This document shows positions 23,097 to 31,589 of a DNA stretch of 64,000 nucleotides, one piece after another. The translations under genes and the position numbers were made by a program. Source of the stretch: Bosea sp. F3-2 (GTDB lineage: Bacteria; Pseudomonadota; Alphaproteobacteria; Rhizobiales; Beijerinckiaceae); contig NZ_CP042331.1 in NCBI RefSeq assembly GCF_008253865.1, positions 3,568,001 through 3,632,000 on the forward strand. Direction: 5' to 3'. Position 1 is the stretch's first letter; each line of letters begins with the position of its first letter. The notes beneath the pieces were generated by a model, which was not told the origin of the DNA, did no database searches, and was given only the letters and a program-made list of their open reading frames with translations.

Positions 23097-24345
23097 GCCG
23101 ACAGTTTTGCGTGAATCGGATGTTCTGTCGAGCCGCGAGGCGCCGGCACCCTGGCTCTCGCTGATCGGCCTCGGCGAGGACGGCTCCGCGGGCCTTTGTC
23201 GCGAAGCACTTGCCGCGTTGAACGAGGCCGAGATCGTCTTCGGCGGCGAGCGGCATATCGCTCTGGTCGGCTCCGTGCCGGGGGAATTGCGGCCCTGGCC
23301 GCAGCCATTCCGCAACGCGCTGCCGCAGATTCTCAAGGAGCGCGGCCGCAAGGTCTGCGTGCTCGCGACCAGCGACCCCTTTCACTACGGCATCGGCAAC
23401 AGCCTGAGCCGCGCGATCCCGGCTGAGGAGATGCGGATCATCCCGCAGCTCTCCTCCTTCTCGATGGCCTGCACGCGAATGCGCTGGCCGCAGGAGGAAT
23501 GCGCGCTGGTTTCGCTGCACGGCCGCACGCTCTATCGCATCGTGCCGCACCTGCAGCCCGAGGCGCGCATCCTCGCCCTCTCCTGGGACGAGAGCACGCC
23601 GCGCGCCGTCGCGGAACTCATGACCGCACGTGGCCTCGGCGCGAGCCGCATCGCCGTGATGGAATCGCTTGGCGGGCCGCAGGAGCGCATCCGCGAGACC
23701 CGCGCCGACGCCTTCGCCATCGATGATATCGTGCCGCTCAACCTGATCGCCGTCGAGGTTACCGCGACCCACGACTCGCGCATCCTGCCGCTGACGCCCG
23801 GGCTCGACGAGGAGTGGTTCGCCCATGACGGGCAGATCACCAAATCGGAGATCCGCGCCATCACCCTCTCGGCGCTTGCCCCGCGTGGCGGCGAATTGCT
23901 CTGGGATGTTGGCGCCGGCTCCGGCTCGGTCGCCGTCGAATGGTGCCAGCGCCATGTCCGCAACCGCGCCATCGCCTTCGAGGCGAAGCCGGAGCGGGCC
24001 GAGCGGATCAGGCGCAACGGACTAGAGCTCGGCGGGCTCTCCGTCGATGTCGTCGGCGAAGCGCCAGCGGGCTTCATCGGGCGCGAGGCGCCGGATGCGG
24101 TCTTCATCGGCGGCGGGCTGACGGAGGAAGGGCTGTTCGATGCCGCCTGGGCCGCCCTGAAGCCGGGCGGGCGGCTCGTCGCCAATGTCGTCACCATCGA
24201 GGGCGAGGCGAAGCTCGCGGCGCTGCACGCCGAGCATGGCGGCTCGCTCAGGCGCATCTCGATCGACCGGCTCGCGCCCGTCGGCGGCAAGCATGGCTGG
24301 CGCCCGGCGATGCCGGTGACGCAATGGCGGGTCGAGAAGCCTTGA
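23095..24345 (+). CDS. cobL: Precorrin-6Y C5,15-methyltransferase (decarboxylating), CbiE-CbiT fusion
   Basis: 416 aa. The N-terminal half is a CbiE-like tetrapyrrole methylase starting WLSLIGLGEDG and including VFGGERHIALV. The C-terminal half is a CbiT-like methyltransferase with HDGQITKSEIRAITLSAL and the SAM motif LLWDVGAGSGSVAVEW. It methylates C-5 and C-15 and removes the C-12 acetate carboxyl. The ATG at 23095 has GAGGA 7 bp upstream; an ATG at 23083 in frame has poor spacing. The start overlaps that of cobK. Confidence 0.95.
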   Translation: MPTVLRESDVLSSREAPAPWLSLIGLGEDGSAGLCREALAALNEAEIVFGGERHIALVGSVPGELRPWPQPFRNALPQILKERGRKVCVLATSDPFHYGIGNSLSRAIPAEEMRIIPQLSSFSMACTRMRWPQEECALVSLHGRTLYRIVPHLQPEARILALSWDESTPRAVAELMTARGLGASRIAVMESLGGPQERIRETRADAFAIDDIVPLNLIAVEVTATHDSRILPLTPGLDEEWFAHDGQITKSEIRAITLSALAPRGGELLWDVGAGSGSVAVEWCQRHVRNRAIAFEAKPERAERIRRNGLELGGLSVDVVGEAPAGFIGREAPDAVFIGGGLTEEGLFDAAWAALKPGGRLVANVVTIEGEAKLAALHAEHGGSLRRISIDRLAPVGGKHGWRPAMPVTQWRVEKP

Positions 24346-24374
24346 AGCACCTTTCGCATTCCCCCACGCACATC

Positions 24375-24479
24375 GTCATTCCGGACAAGCCGCATCGCGG
24401 CGCCGAGCCGGAATCCATCGTAGAGCGCCAACGCCCTTCGATGGATTCCGGGTCTCCGCTTCGCTCCGCCCGGAATGAC
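24375..24479. repeat. GTCATTCCGG-type repeat between cobL and cobE, 105 bp
   Basis: Begins GTCATTCCGGACAAGCCGC and ends CGCCCGGAATGAC, with internal CGGAATCCATCG and CGATGGATTCCG arms. It is very close in size and sequence to the copy at 38492-38596. It makes a break in an otherwise tightly packed operon. Confidence 0.88.
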
Positions 24480-24506
24480 GGCGCGGGTGGAACAGAGCGC
24501 CCAGCC

Positions 24507-24896
24507 ATGACCGGCCGCCTCGTCGCCGGCATCGGCATCCGGCCCGGCACGGAAGCAGCCGACATCCTCGCCTGTCTCGACGAGGCGCTGGCGATCGCCG
24601 GCCTCAGCGGCACCGCGACGCCGCGCTTCGCCACGCTCGCAAGCCGTGTCGGGGAAGCCGGCATGGTCGCCGCCGCGGCCGATCGCTCGGCCGAACTCGT
24701 CGCCATCCCCGACGAGGCGCTGAAGGGCTTCGAGGCCGCCTGCGCGACGCGCTCGACCCGCATCGCCTCGCTCTATGGCGTCGGTTCGGTGGCGGAAGCT
24801 GCGGCGCTCGCGGCAGCGGGCCCGGGCGGCGAGCTGGTGCAGCCACGCATCGCCACCGCGCGCGTCACCTGCGCGCTGGCCAGAACAACCTCATGA
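24507..24896 (+). CDS. cobE: Cobalamin biosynthesis protein CobE (CbiG C-terminal domain family)
   Basis: 129 aa from the ATG at 24507. The N-terminal VAGIGIRPGTEAADILACL and the middle SLYGVGSVAEAAAL are CobE/CbiG-C hallmarks. In the anaerobic pathway the related CbiG opens the lactone ring; the role of CobE in the aerobic pathway is not settled. The upstream frame extends far back through cobL and the repeat but is a shadow. It is followed by cobM after 13 bp. Confidence 0.9.
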   Translation: MTGRLVAGIGIRPGTEAADILACLDEALAIAGLSGTATPRFATLASRVGEAGMVAAAADRSAELVAIPDEALKGFEAACATRSTRIASLYGVGSVAEAAALAAAGPGGELVQPRIATARVTCALARTTS

Positions 24897-24909
24897 AGCC
24901 GCACTGCGC

Positions 24910-25674
24910 ATGACCATCCATTTCATCGGCGCCGGCCCCGGCGCGCCGGACCTCATCACCCTGCGCGGGCGCGATCTCATCGCCGCCAGCCCCGTCTGCC
25001 TCTATGCCGGCTCATTGATCCCCAAGGCGATGCTCGACTGGTGCCCGCCGGGCGCCCGTATCGTCGACACCGCCCCGCTCGATCTCGACGCGATCATCGC
25101 CGAGATGGAGGCCGCCCATCTCGCCGGGCAGGACGTGGCGCGGCTGCATTCCGGCGATCTCTCGATCTGGAGCGCCACGGCTGAGCAGATGCGCCGGCTC
25201 GACCGGCTCGGCATTCCCTACACGGTAACGCCGGGCGTGCCGGCTTTCGCCGCCGCCGCCGCGACGCTGAAGCGCGAGCTCACCCTGCCGGGCGTTGCGC
25301 AATCGCTGGTGCTGACGCGCACCTCCGGGCGCGCCTCGGCCATGCCGCCGAAGGAGACACTCGCGACCTTCGCCGCCTCCGGCGCGACGCTCGCCATCCA
25401 TCTCTCGATCCACGTCGTCGAACAGGTCGTGGCGGAGCTGGCGCCGTTTTATGGCGGGGATTGCCCCGTCGCGGTGGTGTTCCGTGCGACATGGCCGGAC
25501 GAGACGGTGTTGCAAGGAGTGCTCGCCGACATCGCCGGCAAGGTCCGCGCCAGCGAACTCGAACGCACGGCGCTGATCCTGGTGGGGCCGGCGTTGGCGG
25601 CCGAAGATTTCGGCGAAAGCGCGCTCTATTCGATCGACTACGACCGCCGCTTCCGGCCGCGGGGCGGCCTGTGA
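24910..25674 (+). CDS. cobM: Precorrin-4 C11-methyltransferase (CobM)
   Basis: 254 aa. The N-terminal methylase motif is IHFIGAGPGAPDLITLRG and the second is RLHSGDLSIWSA with VTPGVPAFAAAAA. It methylates precorrin-4 at C-11. The ATG at 24910 lies 13 bp after the cobE stop. Its TGA overlaps the GTG of cobB. Confidence 0.95.
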   Translation: MTIHFIGAGPGAPDLITLRGRDLIAASPVCLYAGSLIPKAMLDWCPPGARIVDTAPLDLDAIIAEMEAAHLAGQDVARLHSGDLSIWSATAEQMRRLDRLGIPYTVTPGVPAFAAAAATLKRELTLPGVAQSLVLTRTSGRASAMPPKETLATFAASGATLAIHLSIHVVEQVVAELAPFYGGDCPVAVVFRATWPDETVLQGVLADIAGKVRASELERTALILVGPALAAEDFGESALYSIDYDRRFRPRGGL

Positions 25675-26999
25675 GCGCGCGCGGACTGCTGATCGCCGCG
25701 CCGCGCTCCGGCTCGGGCAAGACCACGATCACGCTCGGGCTGCAGCGCGCGCTGGTGCGTCGGGGCCTGACCGTGCGGGGGCTGAAATGCGGACCTGACT
25801 ACATCGATCCTGCCTTCCACGCCGCAGCGACCGGGGCGCCGAGCGCCAATCTCGATTCCTACGCGATGTCGGACGGCCTGCTCGGACGGATCACCGGTGA
25901 AGCGGCCTGGGCTGCCGACATCGTCATCGCCGAGGGCTCGATGGGGCTGTTCGACGCGGTGCCAGGGCCTGCGGGCCATACGGGCGCGAGTGCCGACATC
26001 GCCGCGCTGACCGGTTGGCCGGTCGTGCTCGTCATCGACGTCTCCGGACAGGCGCAGTCGGCGGCGGCCGTCGCGCTCGGCTGCCGGACTTATGACCCGC
26101 GCATTCGCGTCGCCGGCGTCATCCTCAACAAGGTCGCGAGCACCCGCCATGAGCGGCTGGTGCGGCAGGGCATGGAGTACATCGGCCTGCCCGTTCTCGG
26201 CGCGCTGCCGCGCGAGGCGAGCCTGATCCTGCCCGAGCGCCATCTCGGTCTGGTCCAGGCCGGCGAGACGGCCGATCTACACACCCGCCTCGATGCGCTG
26301 GCGGAAGCCGTCTCGGCGGCCGTCGACCTCGATGCGATCATCGCTGCGGCCGATGACACGACGATCTCGGCCGCTGCGGGCGACAACGCCCCGCCCCTTC
26401 CACCGCCCGGCCGGCGGATCGCAATCGCCCGCGATGCCGCCTTCTCCTTCGTCTACCCCCATGTCGAAGCGGGGTGGCGCGCGGCCGGCGCCGAACTGGT
26501 GCCGTTCTCGCCGCTCAAGGACGAGGCGCCGCCGGACAATTGTGACGCCTGCTGGCTGCCGGGCGGCTATCCCGAGCTCCATGCCGGCACGATCGCGGCA
26601 GCGAACCGCTTCCTCGGCGGCCTGCGCGCCTTCGCCGCGACGCGGCCCGTGCATGGCGAGTGCGGGGGCTACATGGTTCTTGGGCGCAGCCTGACCGATG
26701 CCGATGGTGTCGCGCATGTCATGGCCGGACTGCTCTCGGTCGAGACCTCCTTCGCCAGGCGCAAGATGAATCTCGGCTATCGCCGGGCTGTTCTGGAGGC
26801 GTACGGGCCGCTTGGGCTCGCCGGCACCGCGCTGACCGGGCATGAATTCCACTATGCCAGCATCGTCGCGCAGGGCGAGGATCCGCCTTTCGCTGTGGTG
26901 ACGGACCCGCATGGCTCGGCACCTGCCCCGGCGGGAAGCCGGCGCGGGCTAGTGACGGGCACGTTCTTCCATGCGATCGCGGTGGCGGAAGCAGCATGA
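25671..26999 (+). CDS. cobB: Cobyrinate / hydrogenobyrinic acid a,c-diamide synthase
   Basis: 442 aa from the GTG at 25671 overlapping the cobM stop. The N-terminal ATP domain has APRSGSGKTTITLGL and KCGPDYIDPAFH; the C-terminal class I glutamine amidotransferase domain has the nucleophile Cys in HGECGGYMVLG and LPGGYPELH. It amidates the a and c side chains before cobalt insertion. ATGA overlap with bluB. Confidence 0.95.
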   Translation: MSARGLLIAAPRSGSGKTTITLGLQRALVRRGLTVRGLKCGPDYIDPAFHAAATGAPSANLDSYAMSDGLLGRITGEAAWAADIVIAEGSMGLFDAVPGPAGHTGASADIAALTGWPVVLVIDVSGQAQSAAAVALGCRTYDPRIRVAGVILNKVASTRHERLVRQGMEYIGLPVLGALPREASLILPERHLGLVQAGETADLHTRLDALAEAVSAAVDLDAIIAAADDTTISAAAGDNAPPLPPPGRRIAIARDAAFSFVYPHVEAGWRAAGAELVPFSPLKDEAPPDNCDACWLPGGYPELHAGTIAAANRFLGGLRAFAATRPVHGECGGYMVLGRSLTDADGVAHVMAGLLSVETSFARRKMNLGYRRAVLEAYGPLGLAGTALTGHEFHYASIVAQGEDPPFAVVTDPHGSAPAPAGSRRGLVTGTFFHAIAVAEAA

Positions 27000-27607
27000 G
27001 CCAGGCACCGGTCTTCGACGAGGCCTTCGCCCGGCAGTTCGAGGAACTGCTGCGTTGGCGGCGCGATGTCCGGCGGTTCCGACGCGATCCGGTCCCGGCC
27101 ATGTTGATTGAGGGTCTTCTCGCCCAGACGCAGCTCTCGCCCTCCGTCGGGCATTCCCAACCCTGGCGCTGGCTCGCCGTAGAAGAGCCGGCTCAGCGCG
27201 AAGCCGTGCAGGCGAGCTTCCGCCGCTGCAATGCCGAGGCCCTGGCGTCCTATGAGGGCGAGCGCGCCGCGCTCTATGCGCGCCTCAAGCTCGAAGGTCT
27301 GCGCGAGGCGCCGGTACAGTTCGCAGTGTTCTGCGATCACGGCACCGAGCGTGGCCATGGCCTCGGCCGGCGGACCATGCCGGAGATGCTCGACTATTCC
27401 GTGGTCGCGGCCATCACACAGTTCTGGCTGGCGGCGCGCATTCATGGTCTCGGCGTCGGCTGGGTCTCGATCCTCGAGCCCGCCGAGATCGCGGCGGTTC
27501 TCGGCGCATCGCCCGACTGGAAGCTGATCGCCTATCTCTGCGTCGGCTGGCCGGAAGAGGAATGCGACGTGCCGGAACTGGTCAGGGCCGGCTGGGAGCA
27601 GGGCTGA
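26996..27607 (+). CDS. bluB: 5,6-Dimethylbenzimidazole synthase (BluB)
   Basis: 203 aa, nitroreductase fold. The FMN-binding N-terminal motif is RRDVRRFRRDPVP, followed by QLSPSVGHSQPWRW, which is distinctive of BluB rather than general nitroreductases. It cleaves reduced FMN with oxygen to make the lower ligand of B12, in keeping with an aerobe. It overlaps cobB by 4 bp and is the last gene of the operon. Confidence 0.94.
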   Translation: MSQAPVFDEAFARQFEELLRWRRDVRRFRRDPVPAMLIEGLLAQTQLSPSVGHSQPWRWLAVEEPAQREAVQASFRRCNAEALASYEGERAALYARLKLEGLREAPVQFAVFCDHGTERGHGLGRRTMPEMLDYSVVAAITQFWLAARIHGLGVGWVSILEPAEIAAVLGASPDWKLIAYLCVGWPEEECDVPELVRAGWEQG

Positions 27608-27748
27608 AGTTGCGTCGAGACCGGCGTCCTCGGCCGGCGCGCGCAGCTCCCGGCCGAAGCCTATATCGGACACCGACTCGATGAGCCGCTCGGCCCCGCG
27701 GCCCGCAGCTTCGCGGCGGCGCTCACGCGGCTCTGCGCCAACCCTTGA
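27608..27748 (+). pseudogene. Possible C-terminal remnant of a LysR-type regulator
   Basis: In frame after the bluB stop, 46 codons read ETGVLGRRAQLPAEAYIGHRL and then DEPLGPAARSFAAALTRL before a TGA. The pattern of a hydrophobic tail after HRLDEPLG resembles the end of LysR effector domains. There is no start, no helix-turn-helix and no upstream body. It may instead be random open frame in GC-rich DNA. Confidence 0.3.
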
Positions 27749-27890
27749 GGCATGCTGCGTTTTCCTGGAAGCGCGGGTCATCCCGGCCGGAGCGAAGCGG
27801 AGAGCCGGGATCCATGCCTGAACCTTCGTCGGAAGCGCCCTCAAGCCCGGGATGACGGCGTGGTTCCGCGTCAAATCAGCAGGCTCCAGA
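27746..27890. repeat. Composite palindromic element, truncated core, second copy
   Basis: Contains GCATGCTGCGTTTTC and GGAAGCGCGGGTCATCCCGG on the left and CCCGGGATGACGGCGTGG and AAATCAGCAGGCTC on the right, as in the element at 10961. The core (27777-27856) is shorter. It lies between bluB and the caspase-like gene; the rest of that 350-bp gap is a LysR-like tail and a terminator. Confidence 0.78.
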
Positions 27891-27896
27891 GCATTT

Positions 27897-27933
27897 CCCC
27901 AAAAAGAAAAGAGCCGGCCAAACCGGCCGGCTC
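27897..27933 (-). terminator. Rho-independent terminator of the caspase-like gene
   Basis: On the minus strand a 9-bp perfect stem GAGCCGGCC/GGCCGGCTC with a 5-nt loop is followed by a T-rich run (complement of 27897-27910). It starts 25 bp after the stop codon at 27959. Confidence 0.9.
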
Positions 27934-27958
27934 CGATCGTCAGGTCCATGGGCTCGGC

Positions 27959-29608
27959 TCAGCGGCCGCGCAGGATGCCGCCCATGATGGCGCCGCCGAT
28001 GATCGAGCCGAAGGCCGCGGCACCGGCCGAGTCAGCCGAGCTGGTTTCGCGGGTGCGGACCTGGCCTTGATAGGCCCCGGCCGTGCCGCGCTGCTGCGTG
28101 CCAGAGCCTTGGTAGGCAGTGCCGCGCTCACGAGCGAGGTCGCGCCGATACATCTCCTCGCCCTCGTCGACGGTCTTGCGGGCGGAACGGCTGCTCTGCC
28201 CCTGCTGAGGCTCCGCGACGGCCTTCCGCGTCTTCTTCTCGGCGGCCGTCTTCTGCTCCTCGGCCAGGACACGCTGGTAGGCCTGCTCGCTCTGAGCGTT
28301 CAGTGCCGTCATCTGCATGGCCGTCAGGAAGCCGGTTTCAGGGATGCCGCGCGACTTCTGCCATTCCTGGATCGCCTTGCGCTGGCTCGGCCCGAAGGTG
28401 GTGGCGAGCTTGCCGGGCTGGAAGCCGGCGACGCGCAGGCGGGTCTGCAATTCGCGACGATCCTTGGCCTGAAGCTTCATCGCCGTCTCGGTCTGCACAG
28501 TGCCGACCTCGTTCTTGAGCGCCTCGTCAGTGACGCCGGGCGGTGTTGCCACAGCACTGGCAGCGGGCTTCGCCGCTTCGAGGCTGGCAAGGCGATTGCG
28601 CGCGAAGGTGGCGAACTGGCCGGACGGGAAGGCATCGAGATAGGCGCGGTAGTCGGCTACGGAGTTGCCGCGCTCGGCGACTTCCCAGGTCTTCACGTCG
28701 AGCTGGGCGCGGTCGAGGGCGGGCGCCGCCGGCATGGCCGGAACCGGCACGGCCGCGTCGATGGTCTTGGTCGCGGCAGCCGAAGCATCGACCGAGGCGA
28801 GCTTCAGCGTCGGGTTGAGCTTGAACTCGCCGATGATCGAGGAGTTCGTCCAGGGCTTCTGCTTCTTGCCCGTCGCTTCCCAGACGTCGGCACGCACGCG
28901 GTCCATCACCGTGGTGATGGAGACCTCGGGCGTCTCGATGTGCTTGAGCAGCGCGGAGGTGAAGGGGCTGTTGCCGTCACGCTCGCCATCGAGCGCAGTC
29001 GCGCGCGGGTCGGTGGCGAAGGCGATCAGGATGCCGGAGGCCGACTGGGTCTCGATCGCGGTCAGACCGCGCGTCACGGCACGCGACTTGGCCTGCAGTT
29101 GCGTGGCGAAAGGATTGTCGCGGCAGGCGTCGAGGATGACGATGTTGACGCGTTCGTCGCGCTGCATCTGGCGCAGCACGAGCTGGACGTTGACCGCCCT
29201 GAAGTCGAGATCGGCTTCCGAGCGCAGCGAGGCGTCGACCGGGATGAGATAGTTCTCGTCGCCGACGGCGATGCCGTGGCCGGCATAGTAGACGAGGCCT
29301 GCCTTGGCGCCATCGAGCTTCTGCGCGAATTCGCGCACCTTGCCCGTCATGTCTTCCATCTTCAGGTCGTAGCCTTCCACGACCTCGAACCCGAGACGTT
29401 TCAACGCCGCCGAGACGCCCTTGGCATCACGCTGCGGATTGGCGAGCGGCGGCACCGCCGTATAGGCGCTGTTGCCGATCACCAGCGCAACGCGCCGCTC
29501 CGGCACGGCGGCAAAGCCGGGCGAAGACAGCACAACGGCCCAGAGCACCAACGCAAAGGCCGAAGCCATGCGGGCTTGGAACACCGAAACCAGAGACGCG
29601 AAGCTCAC
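27959..29608 (-). CDS. Secreted caspase-like (peptidase C14) protein with peptidoglycan-binding-like domain
   Basis: 549 aa from the GTG at 29608, chosen for GGAGGAGG 7 bp upstream. A signal peptide is visible (MASAFALVLWAVVLSSPGFAA, about residues 14-34, with cleavage near AAVPE). The p20-like domain follows: ALVIGNSAYT, then the catalytic dyad His111 (YYAGHG) and Cys162 (ILDACRDNPF). Residues about 385-440 resemble a peptidoglycan-binding domain (LQTRLRVAGFQPG...IQEWQKSRGIPETGFL). The tail is charged, then glycine-rich (GSIIGGAIMGGILRGR). The substrate and role are unknown. It is divergent from the liv operon and monocistronic. Confidence 0.85.
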   Translation of the reverse strand: MSFASLVSVFQARMASAFALVLWAVVLSSPGFAAVPERRVALVIGNSAYTAVPPLANPQRDAKGVSAALKRLGFEVVEGYDLKMEDMTGKVREFAQKLDGAKAGLVYYAGHGIAVGDENYLIPVDASLRSEADLDFRAVNVQLVLRQMQRDERVNIVILDACRDNPFATQLQAKSRAVTRGLTAIETQSASGILIAFATDPRATALDGERDGNSPFTSALLKHIETPEVSITTVMDRVRADVWEATGKKQKPWTNSSIIGEFKLNPTLKLASVDASAAATKTIDAAVPVPAMPAAPALDRAQLDVKTWEVAERGNSVADYRAYLDAFPSGQFATFARNRLASLEAAKPAASAVATPPGVTDEALKNEVGTVQTETAMKLQAKDRRELQTRLRVAGFQPGKLATTFGPSQRKAIQEWQKSRGIPETGFLTAMQMTALNAQSEQAYQRVLAEEQKTAAEKKTRKAVAEPQQGQSSRSARKTVDEGEEMYRRDLARERGTAYQGSGTQQRGTAGAYQGQVRTRETSSADSAGAAAFGSIIGGAIMGGILRGR

Positions 29609-30017
29609 GACAACCTCCTCCGATTCAGCGGCCCATACCCTCTGGCCGCGAAGCTCCCGATGGGGGACACCACACGATTGGTCGATGGACAACAATAGTG
29701 AGAGCCAACAGGCATTTTTACCGCAACACTTCCCGACGGTAAACCAGAATACCCCTTGGTCGCGCCTACCCTGTCCCAGGTTCAAATGGATTTTCCGGAC
29801 CTGTATCCGAAGCAGGCAGCATCGCGTGACGCGGCCGAGCGCGACATCCTCCATTTGCAGGACATCTTTGGAATAAGACCAAGGGATAAGAAGCCTCTTC
29901 CGCGAGCCGCTTCCAGCCCAGCGAACGTTGACTTATGTTTGCGACGCGGTGCAGCATGCCATGCAAGGGGAACCGCACAAGCAAGAAAGACAAAGCTGAT
30001 GAAGGCTGGCAATCGGA
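29609..30017. other. Divergent intergenic region without a recognised gene
   Basis: This 409-bp stretch separates the divergent caspase-like gene and livG and must hold both promoters. It is less GC-rich than the flanks. Short open frames here have no family resemblance. TTGACT near 29929 could be a -35 box but I see no convincing -10 partner. Confidence 0.5.
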
Positions 30018-30785
30018 ATGCCTGAGGACAATATTCTTTCGACGTCAGGTCTAACCAAAGAATTTGCCGGCTTCACAGCTGTAAATGGCGTGAACCTCAA
30101 TGTCCGGCGCGGCTCGATTCATGCCTTGATCGGCCCCAATGGCGCCGGCAAGACGACCTGCTTCAACTTGCTGACCAAGTTCCTTCCGCCGACACGCGGT
30201 ACGATCATATATAATGGTCGCGACATCACGCGCGAGAAGCCAGCCGAGATCGCGCGGCTCGGGCTGGTGCGCTCGTTCCAGATCTCGGCGGTGTTTCCAC
30301 AGCTTTCGGTGCTGACCAATGTCCGCATCGCCCTGCAGCGCAAGCGCGGCGATTCCTTCGACTTCTGGCGTTCGGAGCGCGCCCTGAAGAATCTCGACGA
30401 TGAGGCGAAGAGCCTCGTCGAGGCGGTCGGTCTCACGCCCTTCCTTTCGCTGACGGCGGGTGAGCTCAGCTACGGCCGCAAGCGCGCGCTCGAGATCGCG
30501 ACGACGCTGGCGCTCGATCCGGAGATGCTGCTGCTCGACGAGCCGATGGCCGGGATGGGCCATGAGGACGTCGAGCGCATCGAGGCGCTGATCCGCAAGG
30601 TTTCGAAGAATCGCACCATTCTGATGGTCGAGCACAACCTCTCGGTCGTCGCTTCGCTGTCGGACCGCATCACCGTGCTGGCGCGCGGGCAGGTGCTGGC
30701 CGAGGGCGACTACGCCACCGTCTCGAAGGACCCCCGCGTGATCGAGGCCTATATCGGTTCGGGAGGCGGCCATGGCCACCACTGA
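30018..30785 (+). CDS. livG: Branched-chain amino-acid type ABC transporter, ATP-binding protein LivG
   Basis: 255 aa. Walker A GPNGAGKTTCFNLLT, ABC signature degenerate as LSYGRKRALEIATTLA, Walker B MLLLDEPMAGM and the switch His in MVEHNLSVV. The LivG-type Q-loop region is VRSFQISAVFPQLSVL. It energises uptake with LivF at the membrane. The end overlaps livF by 14 bp, so they are translationally linked. Confidence 0.93.
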   Translation: MPEDNILSTSGLTKEFAGFTAVNGVNLNVRRGSIHALIGPNGAGKTTCFNLLTKFLPPTRGTIIYNGRDITREKPAEIARLGLVRSFQISAVFPQLSVLTNVRIALQRKRGDSFDFWRSERALKNLDDEAKSLVEAVGLTPFLSLTAGELSYGRKRALEIATTLALDPEMLLLDEPMAGMGHEDVERIEALIRKVSKNRTILMVEHNLSVVASLSDRITVLARGQVLAEGDYATVSKDPRVIEAYIGSGGGHGHH

Positions 30786-31518
30786 GGCTTTGAAAGCCCC
30801 CACGGTGGCCGTCGGCGCCGCTCCGCTGCTGAAGGTGCGCGGGCTCGAGGCCTGGTATGGGGAATCCCATGTGCTGCACGGCATCGATATCGACGTCGCG
30901 CCCGGCGAGGTCGTGACGCTGCTGGGCAGGAACGGCGCCGGCAAGACCACGACGCTGAAGTCGATCATGGGCGTGATCGGCAAGCGCAAGGGCTCGGTCG
31001 TGCTGGAAGGCAAGGAGACGATCGGGCTGCCCTCGCGCGCCATCGCCCGGCTCGGCATCGGCTTCGTGCCGGAGGAACGCGGCATCTACGCCTCGCTCTC
31101 GGTCGAGGAGAACCTGATGCTGCCGCCGCAGGTCAGGCCCGGTGGGCTTTCCCTCGACGCCATCTTCACACTCTTCCCCAACATCAAGGAGCGGCTGAAG
31201 AGCCAGGGCACCAAGCTCTCCGGCGGCGAGCAGCAGATGCTGGCGATCGGGCGCATCCTGCGGACCGGCGCGCATCTGCTCCTGCTCGACGAGCCGACCG
31301 AAGGCTTGGCGCCGGTGATCATCGAGCAGATCGGCCGCACCATCGCAAAACTGAAGCAGGAGGGCTTCACCATCATCCTGGTGGAGCAGAACTTCCGCTT
31401 CGCCCAGACCGTGGCGGACCGGCACTATGTCGTCGAGCAGGGCAAGGTCATCGACATGATCCCCAATGCAGAGCTCGACGCCAATATCGACAAGCTGCAC
31501 CGCTATCTCGGGGTTTGA
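30772..31518 (+). CDS. livF: Branched-chain amino-acid type ABC transporter, ATP-binding protein LivF
   Basis: 248 aa. Walker A GRNGAGKTTTLKSIMG, signature LSGGEQQMLAIGRIL, Walker B LLLLDEPTEGLAP, and LVEQNFRFA. LivF-specific features include GFVPEERGIYASLSVEENL. It overlaps livG at its start. The binding protein gene follows 71 bp later. Confidence 0.94.
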   Translation: MATTEALKAPTVAVGAAPLLKVRGLEAWYGESHVLHGIDIDVAPGEVVTLLGRNGAGKTTTLKSIMGVIGKRKGSVVLEGKETIGLPSRAIARLGIGFVPEERGIYASLSVEENLMLPPQVRPGGLSLDAIFTLFPNIKERLKSQGTKLSGGEQQMLAIGRILRTGAHLLLLDEPTEGLAPVIIEQIGRTIAKLKQEGFTIILVEQNFRFAQTVADRHYVVEQGKVIDMIPNAELDANIDKLHRYLGV

Positions 31519-31589
31519 CGGGCTTCGCCCGGATGCCGGCATCACGCGGCCAAGAACACGGCGAAATGCCGACAACCACAGCAGGGAGA

